Notes: generated by a model not told the origin, from the sequence alone. A DNA stretch of 64,000 nucleotides from Muribaculum sp. (GCA_023663505.1 JAMPHH010000004.1:61023-125022); one strand, 5' to 3'; counted from the first letter of the stretch, positions 52,964 to 62,521 are shown. Numbers and translations: made by a program.

Positions 52964-52972
52964 TGGTATAAT
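52964..52972 (+). promoter_or_regulatory. Extended -10 promoter of the YprB-like gene
   Basis: TGGTATAAT (TGn plus consensus TATAAT) with only a weak -35. Leader about 65 nt to the ATG at 53043. Confidence 0.5.
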
Positions 52973-53042
52973 GTTCAAAGGGTAGATTTGCAGCAGTACG
53001 TATCATAGCATCATAAGTCAATAATATGAGGAAAGATTGAAA

Positions 53043-54152
53043 ATGAGAATTAGCGAAGAAACTTTGGAGAATTTTAATATTGAATATCCGTTGGACCGGC
53101 TTGCTCCACTGAGCAGCATCCTCTTTCTGGATATCGAGACCACGGGCTTTACCGCCAAATCTTCTTATCTGTATATGATTGGCTGTGCCTATTTTCAGGA
53201 CAACCAGTGGAAAACGATTCAGTGGATGGCTGAGAATTACGAGCAGGAGGCGGATCTGCTGCGGGCGTTTTTCGAGTTTGCCGCCATGTACCGCTACCTG
53301 GTACATTTTAACGGCAATAATTTCGATCTGCCCTTTCTCATCCAGAAATGTGAACAGCTTGGGCTGCCACACTGCTTTGACGCCTTCGAGGGCATTGACC
53401 TTTATCGGCGCATTTCCCCCTATAAGGGCTTTCTAAGGCTTCCCAACTGCAAGCAGAAGACGCTGGAGCAGTTCTTGGGCGTTGACAGGGAGGACGTGTT
53501 CTCCGGAGGGGAATTGATCGGGATTTATCATGATTATCTGCAAAATCCCAGTGAATTTGCTGAGAAATCCCTGTTCCTTCACAATGCGGACGACATCAAG
53601 GGAATGTTGGAGATTCTTCCCATACTTGCATACAGCGATCTTTTGGGCAATCTGGAGGCTGTCCGCGCCAAAAAGGTACAGGCAAACTCCTATCGGGATC
53701 TGCAGGGCAACAGCCGCAGGGAGCTTTTGATCACGATCTCCCTTCCCATGCCGCTTCCCAAGGTTGTCAACGCCACAGCGGGAGGCTGCTATTTCAGGGG
53801 CGAACACGGCGACGCCACCTTGAGAGTGCCGGTTTATGACGGAGAGCTGAAATATTTTTATGCCAATTACAAGGATTACTATTATCTGCCCATGGAGGAC
53901 ATTGCATTGCACAAGTCCGTCGCGGGCTTCGTTGACCCGAAGCACCGCGTTCAGGCGTCGGCGGCGAACTGCTATACACGCAAGGAATCCAGTTACCTCC
54001 CCCAGTGGAACGGCAGCTTCGAGCCCTACTTCAAGACTGATTACAAGAGCAAGGAGCTTTTCTTCGAGCTGACGGATGAAATGAAGCGCGACCGCGCGGC
54101 ATTCAGCGAATATGCAAGACAGGTACTGCGAATGATCATCACAACCTGCTGA
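53043..54152 (+). CDS. YprB-like DEDD exonuclease (RNase H fold)
   Basis: A 369-residue protein with a DnaQ-like exonuclease domain at 15-200. Metal ligands are in FLDIETTGF (DxE), HFNGNNFDLPFL and LHNADDIKGM. The C-terminal part (210-369) is a beta-rich domain seen in YprB homologues, ending with a helix. Start ATG at 53043 follows GAGG; a TTG six bases earlier is also possible. Reads opposite to its neighbours and ends in a strong bidirectional hairpin. Confidence 0.82.
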   Translation: MRISEETLENFNIEYPLDRLAPLSSILFLDIETTGFTAKSSYLYMIGCAYFQDNQWKTIQWMAENYEQEADLLRAFFEFAAMYRYLVHFNGNNFDLPFLIQKCEQLGLPHCFDAFEGIDLYRRISPYKGFLRLPNCKQKTLEQFLGVDREDVFSGGELIGIYHDYLQNPSEFAEKSLFLHNADDIKGMLEILPILAYSDLLGNLEAVRAKKVQANSYRDLQGNSRRELLITISLPMPLPKVVNATAGGCYFRGEHGDATLRVPVYDGELKYFYANYKDYYYLPMEDIALHKSVAGFVDPKHRVQASAANCYTRKESSYLPQWNGSFEPYFKTDYKSKELFFELTDEMKRDRAAFSEYARQVLRMIITTC

Positions 54153-54202
54153 CCGCCGGACAACAAACGCAGCCACGCCTTGCGAGTCGGCTTATTGCAG
54201 TC

Positions 54203-54240
54203 AATAACCCAGAGCATATCATTACCTGCTCTGGGTTATT
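54203..54240. terminator. Bidirectional hairpin between yprB-like gene and cheR
   Basis: Perfect 14-bp stem AATAACCCAGAGCA / TGCTCTGGGTTATT with a 10-base loop, placed between two converging genes. The flanking T/A runs are short on both strands but the stem is very stable. Confidence 0.75.
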
Positions 54241-54302
54241 TGTGCCAAAATCATTGTAAGCGTTCAGCCGCCACATTCATAAAAACGTCGGCTTGAACAA
54301 TT

Positions 54303-55088
54303 TCAAACCTTCGGTTTGAAATAAAAGAATGAGTTCTTTCTCTCGAAATCCATGTCCCTGTAATTGATGATCTGTTCTGTGCTGCCGATAAACAGCACTC
54401 CGCCTCTCGCAAGGGACTTATTAAACTTGCGGAACACCTCGTCCTTGGCTTCCTCGGTAAAATAGATCAGCACATTGCGGCATACGATCAGGTGACAATC
54501 CGTGGGGTATGTATCCTTTAACAGATTATGCTCCCGAAACTCCACACGCGCCTTGATCTCATCGGAAATCTTGTAGGAAGGTCCCACCTGTGTGAAATAC
54601 TTTTTCTTGAGGTCAGCAGGCACCGAGGCAACGCTTTTCTCCGCGTACAGCCCCACCTTTGCCTTCGCTATCACCTGTTTGTCCAAATCCGTGGCATAAA
54701 TCTTAATCTGCTCCAACGGGACGTGTCTGGACAAAGCCATCACCAGAGAATATGGCTCGTCGCCCGTGGAACAGGCTGCGCTCCATACCTTCAGGTTCTT
54801 GCCAAACATCCTGATCAGCTCCGGGAACACATCCTTGTCCAAAATCTGCCACTGATCCGGATTCCGATAAAATTCCGACACATTGATCGTGATATAATTG
54901 ATGAACTCCTCAAAATACTCTTTATTGGTCTTGAGTGCCTTCATATACTCGTCATATCCGTTGATCGAGTGCTTCGCAATTAACGTGTCAATGCGGCGCT
55001 TCATTTGCTTTTCTTTATAGCTGTTTAAATCGATTGCCGTCAGCGCCTTGATCTCCCGTTTAAAATACTCATAGTCATATGACGTCAT
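54303..55088 (-). CDS. cheR: CheR, chemotaxis methyltransferase
   Basis: Methylates receptor glutamates with S-adenosylmethionine. 261 residues: N-terminal helical domain (TSYDYEYFKREIKALTAIDL), then the SAM domain with WSAACSTGDEPYSLVMAL and DCHLIVCRNVLIYF. It starts at 55088 after GGAGG; an earlier Met at 55148 lacks a ribosome site. It lies at the end of the cmk-ispH-rpsA group, away from other che genes. Confidence 0.94.
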   Translation of the reverse strand: MTSYDYEYFKREIKALTAIDLNSYKEKQMKRRIDTLIAKHSINGYDEYMKALKTNKEYFEEFINYITINVSEFYRNPDQWQILDKDVFPELIRMFGKNLKVWSAACSTGDEPYSLVMALSRHVPLEQIKIYATDLDKQVIAKAKVGLYAEKSVASVPADLKKKYFTQVGPSYKISDEIKARVEFREHNLLKDTYPTDCHLIVCRNVLIYFTEEAKDEVFRKFNKSLARGGVLFIGSTEQIINYRDMDFERKNSFFYFKPKV

Positions 55089-55147
55089 ATACCCCTCCGT
55101 CCCAAACAGATTATTCTCGTTACAACTCAGCCTTCCGCTGAACACCA

Positions 55148-56293
55148 CTATTCTTCCTCCGCGGCCTCCGCTGCGATCACGGCGTCAATATCCACAGACA
55201 CCACATCCGCATCGGACTCCTCCTTCGTCTCTCCGGGCTCGGGGGCAAGGGTAGCCTTGATGCTCAAGGAAATCTTCCTGTCCTCCTCATTACAGTCCAC
55301 AATCTTTGCCGTCACTTCCTGTCCGACGCTCAGTATGTCGGAGGGCTTCTCAATATGCTCCTTGGCAATCTGAGAAACATGAAGCAGTGCGTCCACGCCG
55401 GGTTCAAGCTCCACAAAAGCGCCAAATCCGGTCATTCTGGCAACCTTACCGGTTACAATGCTGCCCACGGCATACTTGCTCGCAGCATCCTTCCAGGGAT
55501 TCGCGTCGTCAAATTTTAAGGACAATGCAATCTTGCTTCCATTGATCTCCTTGATCAAAACCTTGAGATTGTCCCCAACCTTGAACACCTTCTTGGGATG
55601 CTCCACTCTGCCCCAACTCATTTCGGAGATATGCAGCAGACCATCCGCACCGCCCAGATCAACGAACGCACCGAAATCCGTCACGTTCTTGACAACGCCT
55701 TCCACGATGTCTCCCTCATGGATTCTCTCAAAGAGCTCTTTTTGAAGCTCCGCCTTCCTTGCCGCAACCAACTGTCTGCGGTCACCGATATATCTTCTGC
55801 GCTTAGGATTGTATTCGCTGATCACGAACTCAATCTCCTGCCCTGCGTACTTGCTCAAATCCTTCTCATAAGTATCCGACACCAGACTCGCCGGGATGAA
55901 GATGCGAACCTCCTCGACGATAACACTCAAACCTCCGTCAAGAACCTGCGCCACGGGAGCGGTGAGCACCTCATGATTATTATATGCTTCCTCGATTCTC
56001 TTATTACCCCTGTCCGCAGCAAGACGCTTGTAGGTTAGAAGCACCTGCCCTTCCCCGTCATTTACCTTCAGTACCTTGACCTCCATGGTGTCGCCGACCT
56101 TGGCGACGGTAGTCAGATCCACACTGGAATCATTGGTATATTCGCTCTTGCTCAGAATACCGTCTGACTTATATCCGATGTTCAGTACCATCTCATCCGG
56201 CTTGACATCGATAACTGTACCTGTGACTACCTCTCCTGAATGTATTGTTTTTAAAGAATCCTCCAACATTTGTTCAAAAGTTAATTCTGACAT
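55148..56293 (-). CDS. rpsA: RpsA-like S1 RNA-binding protein
   Basis: A 381-residue protein with four S1 domains (about 18-90, 105-170, 188-258 and 275-345); the last two are typical (GDIVEGVVKNVTDFGAFVDL and GSIVTGKVARMTGFGAFVEL). The first two are more diverged. Firmicutes have this short form of ribosomal protein S1. The tail is acidic. It overlaps ispH by 20 bases; the ispH-rpsA pair is common, sometimes fused, in Clostridia. Confidence 0.92.
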   Translation of the reverse strand: MSELTFEQMLEDSLKTIHSGEVVTGTVIDVKPDEMVLNIGYKSDGILSKSEYTNDSSVDLTTVAKVGDTMEVKVLKVNDGEGQVLLTYKRLAADRGNKRIEEAYNNHEVLTAPVAQVLDGGLSVIVEEVRIFIPASLVSDTYEKDLSKYAGQEIEFVISEYNPKRRRYIGDRRQLVAARKAELQKELFERIHEGDIVEGVVKNVTDFGAFVDLGGADGLLHISEMSWGRVEHPKKVFKVGDNLKVLIKEINGSKIALSLKFDDANPWKDAASKYAVGSIVTGKVARMTGFGAFVELEPGVDALLHVSQIAKEHIEKPSDILSVGQEVTAKIVDCNEEDRKISLSIKATLAPEPGETKEESDADVVSVDIDAVIAAEAAEEE

Positions 56294-57167
56294 AATTTTG
56301 AACCTCCTCGATTAGATTATTGGGGGTGGAAGCCCCCGCGGTAATACCCACCAGGCGAACAGCTTTAGGTAGCTCTAAATGCAAGTCATCCAGTGTCTGT
56401 ATAAAATAAGTGTGTGCACACTCCCTGCTGCAGATCTCGTACAGCTTCCTCGAATTGGAGCTATTCTTCCCACCTATCACGATCATCACATCAGCCTCGG
56501 CCGCCAATGCCTGTGCAGACCGCTGCCGCTCCTCTGTTGCATTGCAGATAGTATTCACGACATTATCATTGTAACCTTTTTTCTGAAAAATTTCAACCAT
56601 AGAATGAAATTTATTGTAATTAAATGTCGTTTGAGCAACGAGACAGACCTTTCGCCCCTCCGTCGGGCAAAAATTCTGCGCATCCTCCTCCGTTTGAAGC
56701 ACGGTCACGGGACCGCCGCACCACCCCATAATCCCCTTCACCTCGGGATGCTCCGGGTCTCCGGCAATGACCACATGGAAGCCCTCCTGCCCCGCCTTCT
56801 CCACGATTTTATGAATATGCTTTACAAAAGGACATGTCGCATCAATACACTCAAGACCACATTGCTCCATCAGCGTTTGTGTCTCCCGCGGCACTCCATG
56901 AGCACGAATGATGATCGCACACGGCTTATCCCGAGTATCGCCCGCGTCCGCTTTCCCATAAGAGCTGTCCTGCAGCCTGCGAAGCTCCTCCTCGCCCTCA
57001 ACTACTCGGACGCCCTGCCGCTCGAGCTCACGCACGACCTCCTCATTGTGGACGATCGGGCCATAGGTATATATAGTTTTCCCTGTTTTCACTTGCTCAT
57101 ACACCATCTCGAGGGCACGTTTCACGCCAAAGCAGAATCCCGCGCACTCAGCCAGTCTCACTTCCAT
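56274..57167 (-). CDS. ispH: IspH, HMBPP reductase
   Basis: 4Fe-4S enzyme of the last MEP pathway step, giving IPP and DMAPP. 297 residues. Cluster cysteines are in AECAGFCFGVKRALE, IDATCPFVKHIHKI and NTICNATEERQ; substrate residues are in GKNSSNSRKLYE. An inserted Asp/Lys-rich loop (about 65-85) is extra. Start at 57167 after GGAGATAGG. Begins 73 nt downstream of cmk and overlaps rpsA. Confidence 0.95.
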   Translation of the reverse strand: MEVRLAECAGFCFGVKRALEMVYEQVKTGKTIYTYGPIVHNEEVVRELERQGVRVVEGEEELRRLQDSSYGKADAGDTRDKPCAIIIRAHGVPRETQTLMEQCGLECIDATCPFVKHIHKIVEKAGQEGFHVVIAGDPEHPEVKGIMGWCGGPVTVLQTEEDAQNFCPTEGRKVCLVAQTTFNYNKFHSMVEIFQKKGYNDNVVNTICNATEERQRSAQALAAEADVMIVIGGKNSSNSRKLYEICSRECAHTYFIQTLDDLHLELPKAVRLVGITAGASTPNNLIEEVQNYVRINF

Positions 57168-57240
57168 ACCTATCTCCGTCCTCGCCGCAATCTGGAAATT
57201 GGGGCACAAGCACCAATTTCTGATTGGAAATCTTTGATTT

Positions 57241-57903
57241 TCAACCTATCCTGCAAAGCTCCAAAATGCGATCTATCACCTCGTCCACCGTCATATCGGA
57301 GGTATCCACCAACACGGCGTCCGCCGCCTGTCTCAAAGGAGAATGCTCCCTGTGCATGTCCCGATAATCCCTATCCTCAATATCTGCCTTGATCTGCTCC
57401 AGATCGCACTCCTGCCCCTTTGCCGCAAGCTCGTCATAGCGCCGCTTTGCCCGCACCTCGCTGCTTGCGGTGAGGTAGATCTTGACTTGAGCGTTCGGCA
57501 GCACACATGTACCGATATCCCGTCCGTCCATAATACAGTCCGCCTTCGCCGCCAAAGCCTGCTGCAGCTCCACAAGCTTCTCCCGCACCGCGGGCTGTAC
57601 GCTGACAGAAGACGCCATATTGCCCACCTCCTCAGTGCGCAGATAAGGATTGACATTCTCTCCGTTTAAGTAGACCACCTGCTCCTCGCCCTCGTATGCG
57701 ATCGTGATATCCGCCTCCCTGCACCTTTCGCTGACAGCCGCGCCGTCTGCGGGATTTACACCCTGCCTTAGCATAAAGAGCGCCATGGCGCGGTACATAG
57801 CTCCCGTGTCCACGTAAATTAACTGCAGCTTCTTTGCCACCGCACGCGCGATAGTGCTTTTGCCCGCACCTGCGGGTCCGTCAACCGCTATATTGTAACT
57901 CAT
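57241..57903 (-). CDS. cmk: Cytidylate kinase
   Basis: Phosphorylates CMP and dCMP. 220 residues, normal. Opens YNIAVDGPAGAGKSTIARAV (P-loop); MDGRDIGTCVLPNAQVKIYL is the substrate site; DRDYRDMHREHSPLRQA is the lid. Ribosome site GGGAGGAGC. Heads the cmk-ispH-rpsA-cheR group with an extended -10 promoter upstream. Confidence 0.96.
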   Translation of the reverse strand: MSYNIAVDGPAGAGKSTIARAVAKKLQLIYVDTGAMYRAMALFMLRQGVNPADGAAVSERCREADITIAYEGEEQVVYLNGENVNPYLRTEEVGNMASSVSVQPAVREKLVELQQALAAKADCIMDGRDIGTCVLPNAQVKIYLTASSEVRAKRRYDELAAKGQECDLEQIKADIEDRDYRDMHREHSPLRQAADAVLVDTSDMTVDEVIDRILELCRIG

Positions 57904-57967
57904 AAGCTCCTCCCGATATCACACGTCTGTTATATAGTCTTTTGGGGTCGTCACTGACTTTCATGCC

Positions 57968-57976
57968 ATTATAGCA
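57968..57976 (-). promoter_or_regulatory. Extended -10 promoter for cmk
   Basis: TGCTATAAT on the minus strand, TGn plus consensus TATAAT, about 65 nt before cmk. The -35 is weak. Confidence 0.6.
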
Positions 57977-58028
57977 TATATCATGATATTTTTCCAGCTC
58001 TTTATCAGCCCGTCAAATACCATCAAAT

Positions 58029-59075
58029 TCAGCCTTCGCCTATGCTAAGAGCTGCCTTTCTAAACATCGCAAAATATTTCTGCGCCTCCTGCAAGGATAT
58101 GTTTAACTTCGCCTGCAGCCGTTCCAAAATATCGTTTTCTGAGAGTCCAAGATCAAGACTCATCTCAATGATTCCCTCCGCTTTTCCTTCAGCTTTTCCT
58201 GCTTCCTTCCAATCCTTCTCCAATTCATCCATCGCTAAGCACATGTTGCAATTTCCTCCTTCCTCATATTCCTTTAGTTTATCCAACAGCTGCAGTCTGT
58301 CCGTCAGTATTGCGATTGCTTCCGCAGTCTCCCAATCCAATCTGGAGAACTCCTCCCGCTGCCATAGCTCATACATTTTCTCCTTATCCTGCCTGCTGGA
58401 CAAAGCCTCCAACAGTAGCTTTAACTCTGTCCGAAATCCCGAGAAATCCTTTTCCTCCCCTGCGCAGAACAACGCCATTCCATAATCATGAAAACAACTC
58501 CGCCACGGGGCTTCCTGAAGAATGCTCTCTGTAAAGCCCTCCGGAGTCCCTTCCGGAAACTCCATCATATCCTTCAGGCTTCTGGGTCCATCCCATTCCT
58601 GCGTACCATGATAAAAGCATATTGTATATACAGGATAGAGGCGTTCGCCCTTCCGCATCCGCTCCGCCCACCTGCTTGGGGGCAGCCCCTGCTCCTCCCT
58701 TTCCCTGCGGTGCTTCCTTTGCAGCTCTGCTATCTGTCTTCCATACTCCATCTGGTCATAGCGCATGATCCTCCATGGCATGGCGTAATCGATGTCATTC
58801 TGGTTCTCCACCGCCGTTACCACGAAGCTTGCTCCCGTCTTAAGCCGCTTTTTGATATCGCGAAATCCCGCCGTCTTGAGCTGATTGGTCTGATTTTTCC
58901 TGCCCCCGCCATTTGTATGCGCCACGTCCGAGACATCTATGTATCTTTCTGCGTCCGACTCTAACAGACTTCCTTTCAGAATCTCCCTGCCGCCAAAAAA
59001 CACAACATTGAACAAATCCGCAAATCTGTCGTTATCTGACAGGTAGCTATATACTGCATCATCATAATTTCCCAT
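58029..59075 (-). CDS. Rpn-family PD-(D/E)XK nuclease/transposase-like protein
   Basis: A 348-residue protein of the type that is amplified in Lachnospiraceae. The N-terminus YLSDNDRFADLFNVVFFGG is family-typical, and the PD-(D/E)XK core is around FVVTAVENQNDIDYAMPWRI (DxDYAMPWR). The C-terminus has a coiled coil and QAKLNISLQEAQKYF. Rpn proteins promote recombination in E. coli and several act in defence against phage. Start at 59075 after GGGAGG. It stands alone with its own promoter. Confidence 0.82.
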   Translation of the reverse strand: MGNYDDAVYSYLSDNDRFADLFNVVFFGGREILKGSLLESDAERYIDVSDVAHTNGGGRKNQTNQLKTAGFRDIKKRLKTGASFVVTAVENQNDIDYAMPWRIMRYDQMEYGRQIAELQRKHRREREEQGLPPSRWAERMRKGERLYPVYTICFYHGTQEWDGPRSLKDMMEFPEGTPEGFTESILQEAPWRSCFHDYGMALFCAGEEKDFSGFRTELKLLLEALSSRQDKEKMYELWQREEFSRLDWETAEAIAILTDRLQLLDKLKEYEEGGNCNMCLAMDELEKDWKEAGKAEGKAEGIIEMSLDLGLSENDILERLQAKLNISLQEAQKYFAMFRKAALSIGEG

Positions 59076-59201
59076 ATTCCTCCCTCTGCAGGAGAACCGT
59101 TCTGCCTCCTGCCACTCTAATATTCTTTTCATTCAAGTGGGATATGGCATAATCGCCACGGCAGAAACGCCTGAGAAAAAACTTGAACTTAAGATGTTTT
59201 C

Positions 59202-59230
59202 ATTGTACAGCACCGACGCCATGTTGTCAA
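59202..59230 (-). promoter_or_regulatory. Promoter of the Rpn-family gene
   Basis: TTGACA, 17 bases, TACAAT on the minus strand, about 125 bases before the start. Confidence 0.75.
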
Positions 59231-59252
59231 TCACAATTTGAAGTCAGAATAC

Positions 59253-59339
59253 AATTCGGTAACAGTTCCGCCATAGAATGATTTGTTAGTTGAACATATT
59301 TGCTTTGTACGGGTATCAAGGCGGAACTGTTACCAAATT
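59253..59339. repeat. 87-bp MITE/REP-like inverted repeat
   Basis: GGTAACAGTTCCGCC (59258-59272) is repeated exactly inverted at 59320-59334. Including one mismatch and AATT on both sides the arms are 20 bp. The inner 47 bases hold no gene. It lies between the Rpn promoter and the end of the flavoprotein gene. It may be a mobile miniature element or a paired terminator. Confidence 0.75.
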
Positions 59340-59352
59340 GGCGCTTCGCAGC

Positions 59353-60753
59353 TTACCCTTCTCCGCCCGCGCTCTCCCCCGCCAAATGTCCGGTTGACCA
59401 AGCGATCTGCAGATTAAATCCCCCCGTGTGGGCGTCCAAGTCCAGAACCTCCCCCGCGAAGTACAGCCCCTTCACCCTCTTGGACTCCATGGTGGAAGGA
59501 TTCACCTCCTTCACGGACACGCCCCCCTGTGTGATGATCGCCTCCTCGTAAGCTCCTGTCCCCGTCACGTTCAAGGGCAGCCCCTTGATCAGCTTGGCAA
59601 ATTCCAACCGCTCCTGTCGGGTGATCTCGTTTACCTGCTTGTCCCCGTCAATCCCCGAGAGCATCACCATCACAGGGATCAGCTTCGACGGGAACAATCC
59701 CCCCAAGGCGTTCTTGAAACGCTTGTTCTTCTGCTCCTCGAAGTCCCGCAGAAGTCTCCTGTCTAACTGCTCCATGTCCAGCGCAGGCTTTAAATCAATG
59801 AAAAGCTTTACAGCCCCCGCGCCATCCTTCGCCTTCCGCGCCAGCTGCACAGCCCTTCCATAATAGCAGCTCGCCGTCAGCACCAAGGGACCGCTGACCC
59901 CGAAATGGGTAAAAAGCATCTCCCCCTGCTCGCGATACAGCTCCTTCTTGCCGCAGACCATACAGAGCTCAACGTTTCTAAGAGACAGCCCCATCAAATC
60001 CCTGCACCACTCCTCCGCCGCTCGAAGGGGCACAAGGGAGGGACGGCATTCCGTCACCTTATGCCCTGTCTCCTCGGCAAATCTCAAGCCGTCCCCCGTG
60101 GAGCCCGTCAGCGGATATGACAGCCCGCCCGTACAGACGATCACGGCGTCCCCACGGAGCACCTTCCCGCCCCGCAGTCTGACCCCGCGCACATGCCGCA
60201 TCTTGCCCTCAACCTGTCTTCCGCCATTCTCCACATCAGTCCTGACGACTCCCTCCGCGGCGCATGCCTCTCCCAAGCCGCCCCTGCGAACGCAATCTTG
60301 TCCGCGCTCGCCCCGTGCGATACCTTCACAGTCTGTCTCCTCCCACAGAAGCTCCTGCACCTCCGTGCGCAGACGCACCTCCACGCCGCCCTTCCTAAGC
60401 AGCCTCACGAATGCAGCTATCACATCCGAGGAATGGTCTGACACGGGAAAAACCCGCTCCCCCCGCTCCGTCTTCAACGGACAGCCCGCCTGCTCCAACA
60501 GCTCCATCACCGCCCGATTGTCAAAGCCATAGAAGGCGCTGTAAAGAAACTTCTCATTGGTGCAGACATTGGCAAATAATGTCTCTATATCCGCCGCATT
60601 GGTCACATTACAGCGCCCCTTTCCGGTGATAAAGAGTTTCTTGCCCAGCTTTTCATTTTTCTCTAATAAAACAACGTGGTGCCCGCGTCCTGACGCGGCA
60701 TACGCCGCCATCATTCCCGCTGCACCACCGCCAACTATGATGATCTCGCTCAT
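59353..60753 (-). CDS. HI0933-family flavoprotein (NAD(P)/FAD oxidoreductase)
   Basis: A 466-residue flavoprotein of the HI0933/BaiN type. FAD-binding motifs are IIIVGGGAAGMMAAYAASGR at the N-terminus, VIVCTGGLSYPLTGSTGDGL in the middle and GLYFAGEVLDLDAHTGGFNL at the C-terminus. The stretch around 155-205 is an Arg/Gly-rich insertion (EGIARGERGQDCVRRGG) that makes it longer than usual. Some family members reduce bile acids or act in tRNA modification, but substrate is unknown here. Start at 60753 after AAGGGG. Confidence 0.85.
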   Translation of the reverse strand: MSEIIIVGGGAAGMMAAYAASGRGHHVVLLEKNEKLGKKLFITGKGRCNVTNAADIETLFANVCTNEKFLYSAFYGFDNRAVMELLEQAGCPLKTERGERVFPVSDHSSDVIAAFVRLLRKGGVEVRLRTEVQELLWEETDCEGIARGERGQDCVRRGGLGEACAAEGVVRTDVENGGRQVEGKMRHVRGVRLRGGKVLRGDAVIVCTGGLSYPLTGSTGDGLRFAEETGHKVTECRPSLVPLRAAEEWCRDLMGLSLRNVELCMVCGKKELYREQGEMLFTHFGVSGPLVLTASCYYGRAVQLARKAKDGAGAVKLFIDLKPALDMEQLDRRLLRDFEEQKNKRFKNALGGLFPSKLIPVMVMLSGIDGDKQVNEITRQERLEFAKLIKGLPLNVTGTGAYEEAIITQGGVSVKEVNPSTMESKRVKGLYFAGEVLDLDAHTGGFNLQIAWSTGHLAGESAGGEG

Positions 60754-60807
60754 TTTTCCCCTTCTTCTACCGCGCAATCGGCATTAAGCCCGCAAAACAT
60801 TTCGCAC

Positions 60808-61728
60808 CTAATCCTCCCGCCTCAGTGAATAATTCAACATAGGTTCATCGTCTATGAAATTAATCTCGTCATTCAGGTATACCTGATAGTTGTTCCAAGT
60901 CTCCTCAAGCATCTCCAGATTGTGCTTGACCTCGCGAGGGCGTTTCAGACAGATCGCCACCACCAACGCGTTGATAACGCTCAGGGGAGCCACAAGGGAA
61001 TCCACAATGGACACCATATCGCTCCTCGCCAACAGGTTACAGGAGGAATACAGATTCATGGGAGAATGGATACTGTCCGTGAGGGCGATCACCTTGGCGT
61101 TCCTGTCATTGGCAAATTCCATCGCCTTCAACGTTCTCATGGAATATCTGGGAAAGCTGATCCCGATAAAACAGTCCTTCTCACTGATATGTATCATTTG
61201 CTCAAAGGTCTCGCTGACACTGGTTGTATTCAGGAGCACCACGTTCCCGCGGATCATATTCAGGTAAAATTGCAGGAATCCCGCCAAGGGCTCGTTGCTG
61301 CGAAGCCCCATGACATACACGGTCTGCGCCTCCAGAATCGTGGTGACGGCGCTCTCAAAGGCGGCTGCGTCCAGATTGTCTATGGTATGCTGAAGCTTTT
61401 CCATATCTGCGTTCATCACGGAGGTCAGGATCTCCGACTGGGTGCTCTTGCCATATTTGGCGTCCATACGCTGAACGCTGCTCAGCTTCCCCTTCACGCA
61501 CTCCTCCAGCGCCTTCTGCAGCTCCGGATAGCCCTCATAGCCAATCCCCGCCGCAAAGCGCACCACCGTGGACTCGCTGATGCCCAACGCCGCCCCCAGT
61601 CTCGCGGCTGTCATAAACACCGCTTGGTCATAATGCTGTGAGATAAAATTGGCAATCGCCTTATGGCTTTTGCTCATTTTATCGTATTTTTCATTGATTC
61701 TGTTCAAAACGTCATATTGTTGGCTCAT
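60808..61728 (-). CDS. RpiR/MurR-type transcription regulator (HTH + SIS)
   Basis: A 306-residue regulator. The N-terminal HTH has KMSKSHKAIANFISQHYDQA and LGAALGISESTVVRFAAGIG; the C-terminal SIS domain (about 125-265) has VYVMGLRSNEPLAGFLQFYL and CFIGISFPRYSMRTLKAMEF for a phosphosugar ligand. Target genes are not obvious nearby. It lies 45 nt after the TetR gene and 54 nt before the flavoprotein gene; the three may be one operon. A GTG at 61734 is an alternative start. Confidence 0.88.
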   Translation of the reverse strand: MSQQYDVLNRINEKYDKMSKSHKAIANFISQHYDQAVFMTAARLGAALGISESTVVRFAAGIGYEGYPELQKALEECVKGKLSSVQRMDAKYGKSTQSEILTSVMNADMEKLQHTIDNLDAAAFESAVTTILEAQTVYVMGLRSNEPLAGFLQFYLNMIRGNVVLLNTTSVSETFEQMIHISEKDCFIGISFPRYSMRTLKAMEFANDRNAKVIALTDSIHSPMNLYSSCNLLARSDMVSIVDSLVAPLSVINALVVAICLKRPREVKHNLEMLEETWNNYQVYLNDEINFIDDEPMLNYSLRRED

Positions 61729-61773
61729 ACTCACCCTTCTCCTACGCTCTCATTCGCCCGTCGGCACCTCTCG

Positions 61774-62346
61774 TCATGCCTTGGCAAACTCGCTGTAAGA
61801 GCTCTCCAACAGAGCCAGTGTCTCCTGATCCGACAAATCATAATCTCCGGTAAGGCTCATGCAAGCCGCCCCGTGGATAAAAAGCCACATTTTCATGAAA
61901 AGATCCCCGGGTGAGGCGCATCCCGCCTGCTTTGCCAGATTGATCTCGTAACCCACATTTCCTTCGGGACCGTTTAAAACCTCATACATGCTTCTTTTCT
62001 TGACCGAGCTCCCCTCCGAGCCGACCCCCGTTGTCAGAAAGAGCAGTTCAAAAAGATGCCCCTCCTCTCTGGCAAACGCAATGTACGCCATTCCCAAATT
62101 GGAAAAGGGAGCCTTGCCCACTCGCGGGTAAAGACTGTAATAATCTTGAAAATGCCCCACCGCGCGCTCGTAAACCGCCTCCCAGAGCTCCTCCATGTTC
62201 TTGTAAACCCTGAAAATCGGCTGCGTGGAACAGCCTGCCTTCGCAGCGACCTTTCTTGCGGTCACGCTGCCGAAGCCGTCTTCTCTGGTCATCTCAAAGG
62301 CGGTATCTAAAATCATTTGAATAGTAATGGATTCTTTACGAGCCAT
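61774..62346 (-). CDS. TetR-family regulator
   Basis: A 190-residue regulator with a typical HTH: ITIQMILDTAFEMTREDGFG then SVTARKVAAKAGCSTQPIFR. The C-terminal ligand domain is helical with a long loop. Start at 62346 follows GGAAGAG. A consensus promoter lies about 70 nt upstream. Target genes not evident; the flavoprotein gene in the same direction is a candidate. Confidence 0.85.
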   Translation of the reverse strand: MARKESITIQMILDTAFEMTREDGFGSVTARKVAAKAGCSTQPIFRVYKNMEELWEAVYERAVGHFQDYYSLYPRVGKAPFSNLGMAYIAFAREEGHLFELLFLTTGVGSEGSSVKKRSMYEVLNGPEGNVGYEINLAKQAGCASPGDLFMKMWLFIHGAACMSLTGDYDLSDQETLALLESSYSEFAKA

Positions 62347-62413
62347 ATTTTCTCTTCCTGTCTCTCGTCCCTCTTGGGGCATAGTTTATCGTTTAATGCA
62401 AAGAACACTTGTT

Positions 62414-62442
62414 ATTTTACAGTGAAAAAGCGTTATTGTCAA
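62414..62442 (-). promoter_or_regulatory. tetR promoter
   Basis: TTGACA, 17 bases, TAAAAT on the minus strand, about 70 nt before the TetR start. Near consensus. Confidence 0.75.
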
Positions 62443-62521
62443 ATACTACATCTAGTGGCTTGGCGGGGGGAGACACAACGAATTAGGCGGGGGGGACAAG
62501 GTATAATGAATCGGAGGGGAC

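Noticed and set aside
52923..53372. A 149-codon minus-strand frame
   Set aside because: It covers the start of the YprB-like gene on the opposite strand and has no ribosome site or protein signature.
62464..62490. G-rich tracts as phase-variable coding repeats
   Set aside because: They are not inside a gene; no frame is affected.
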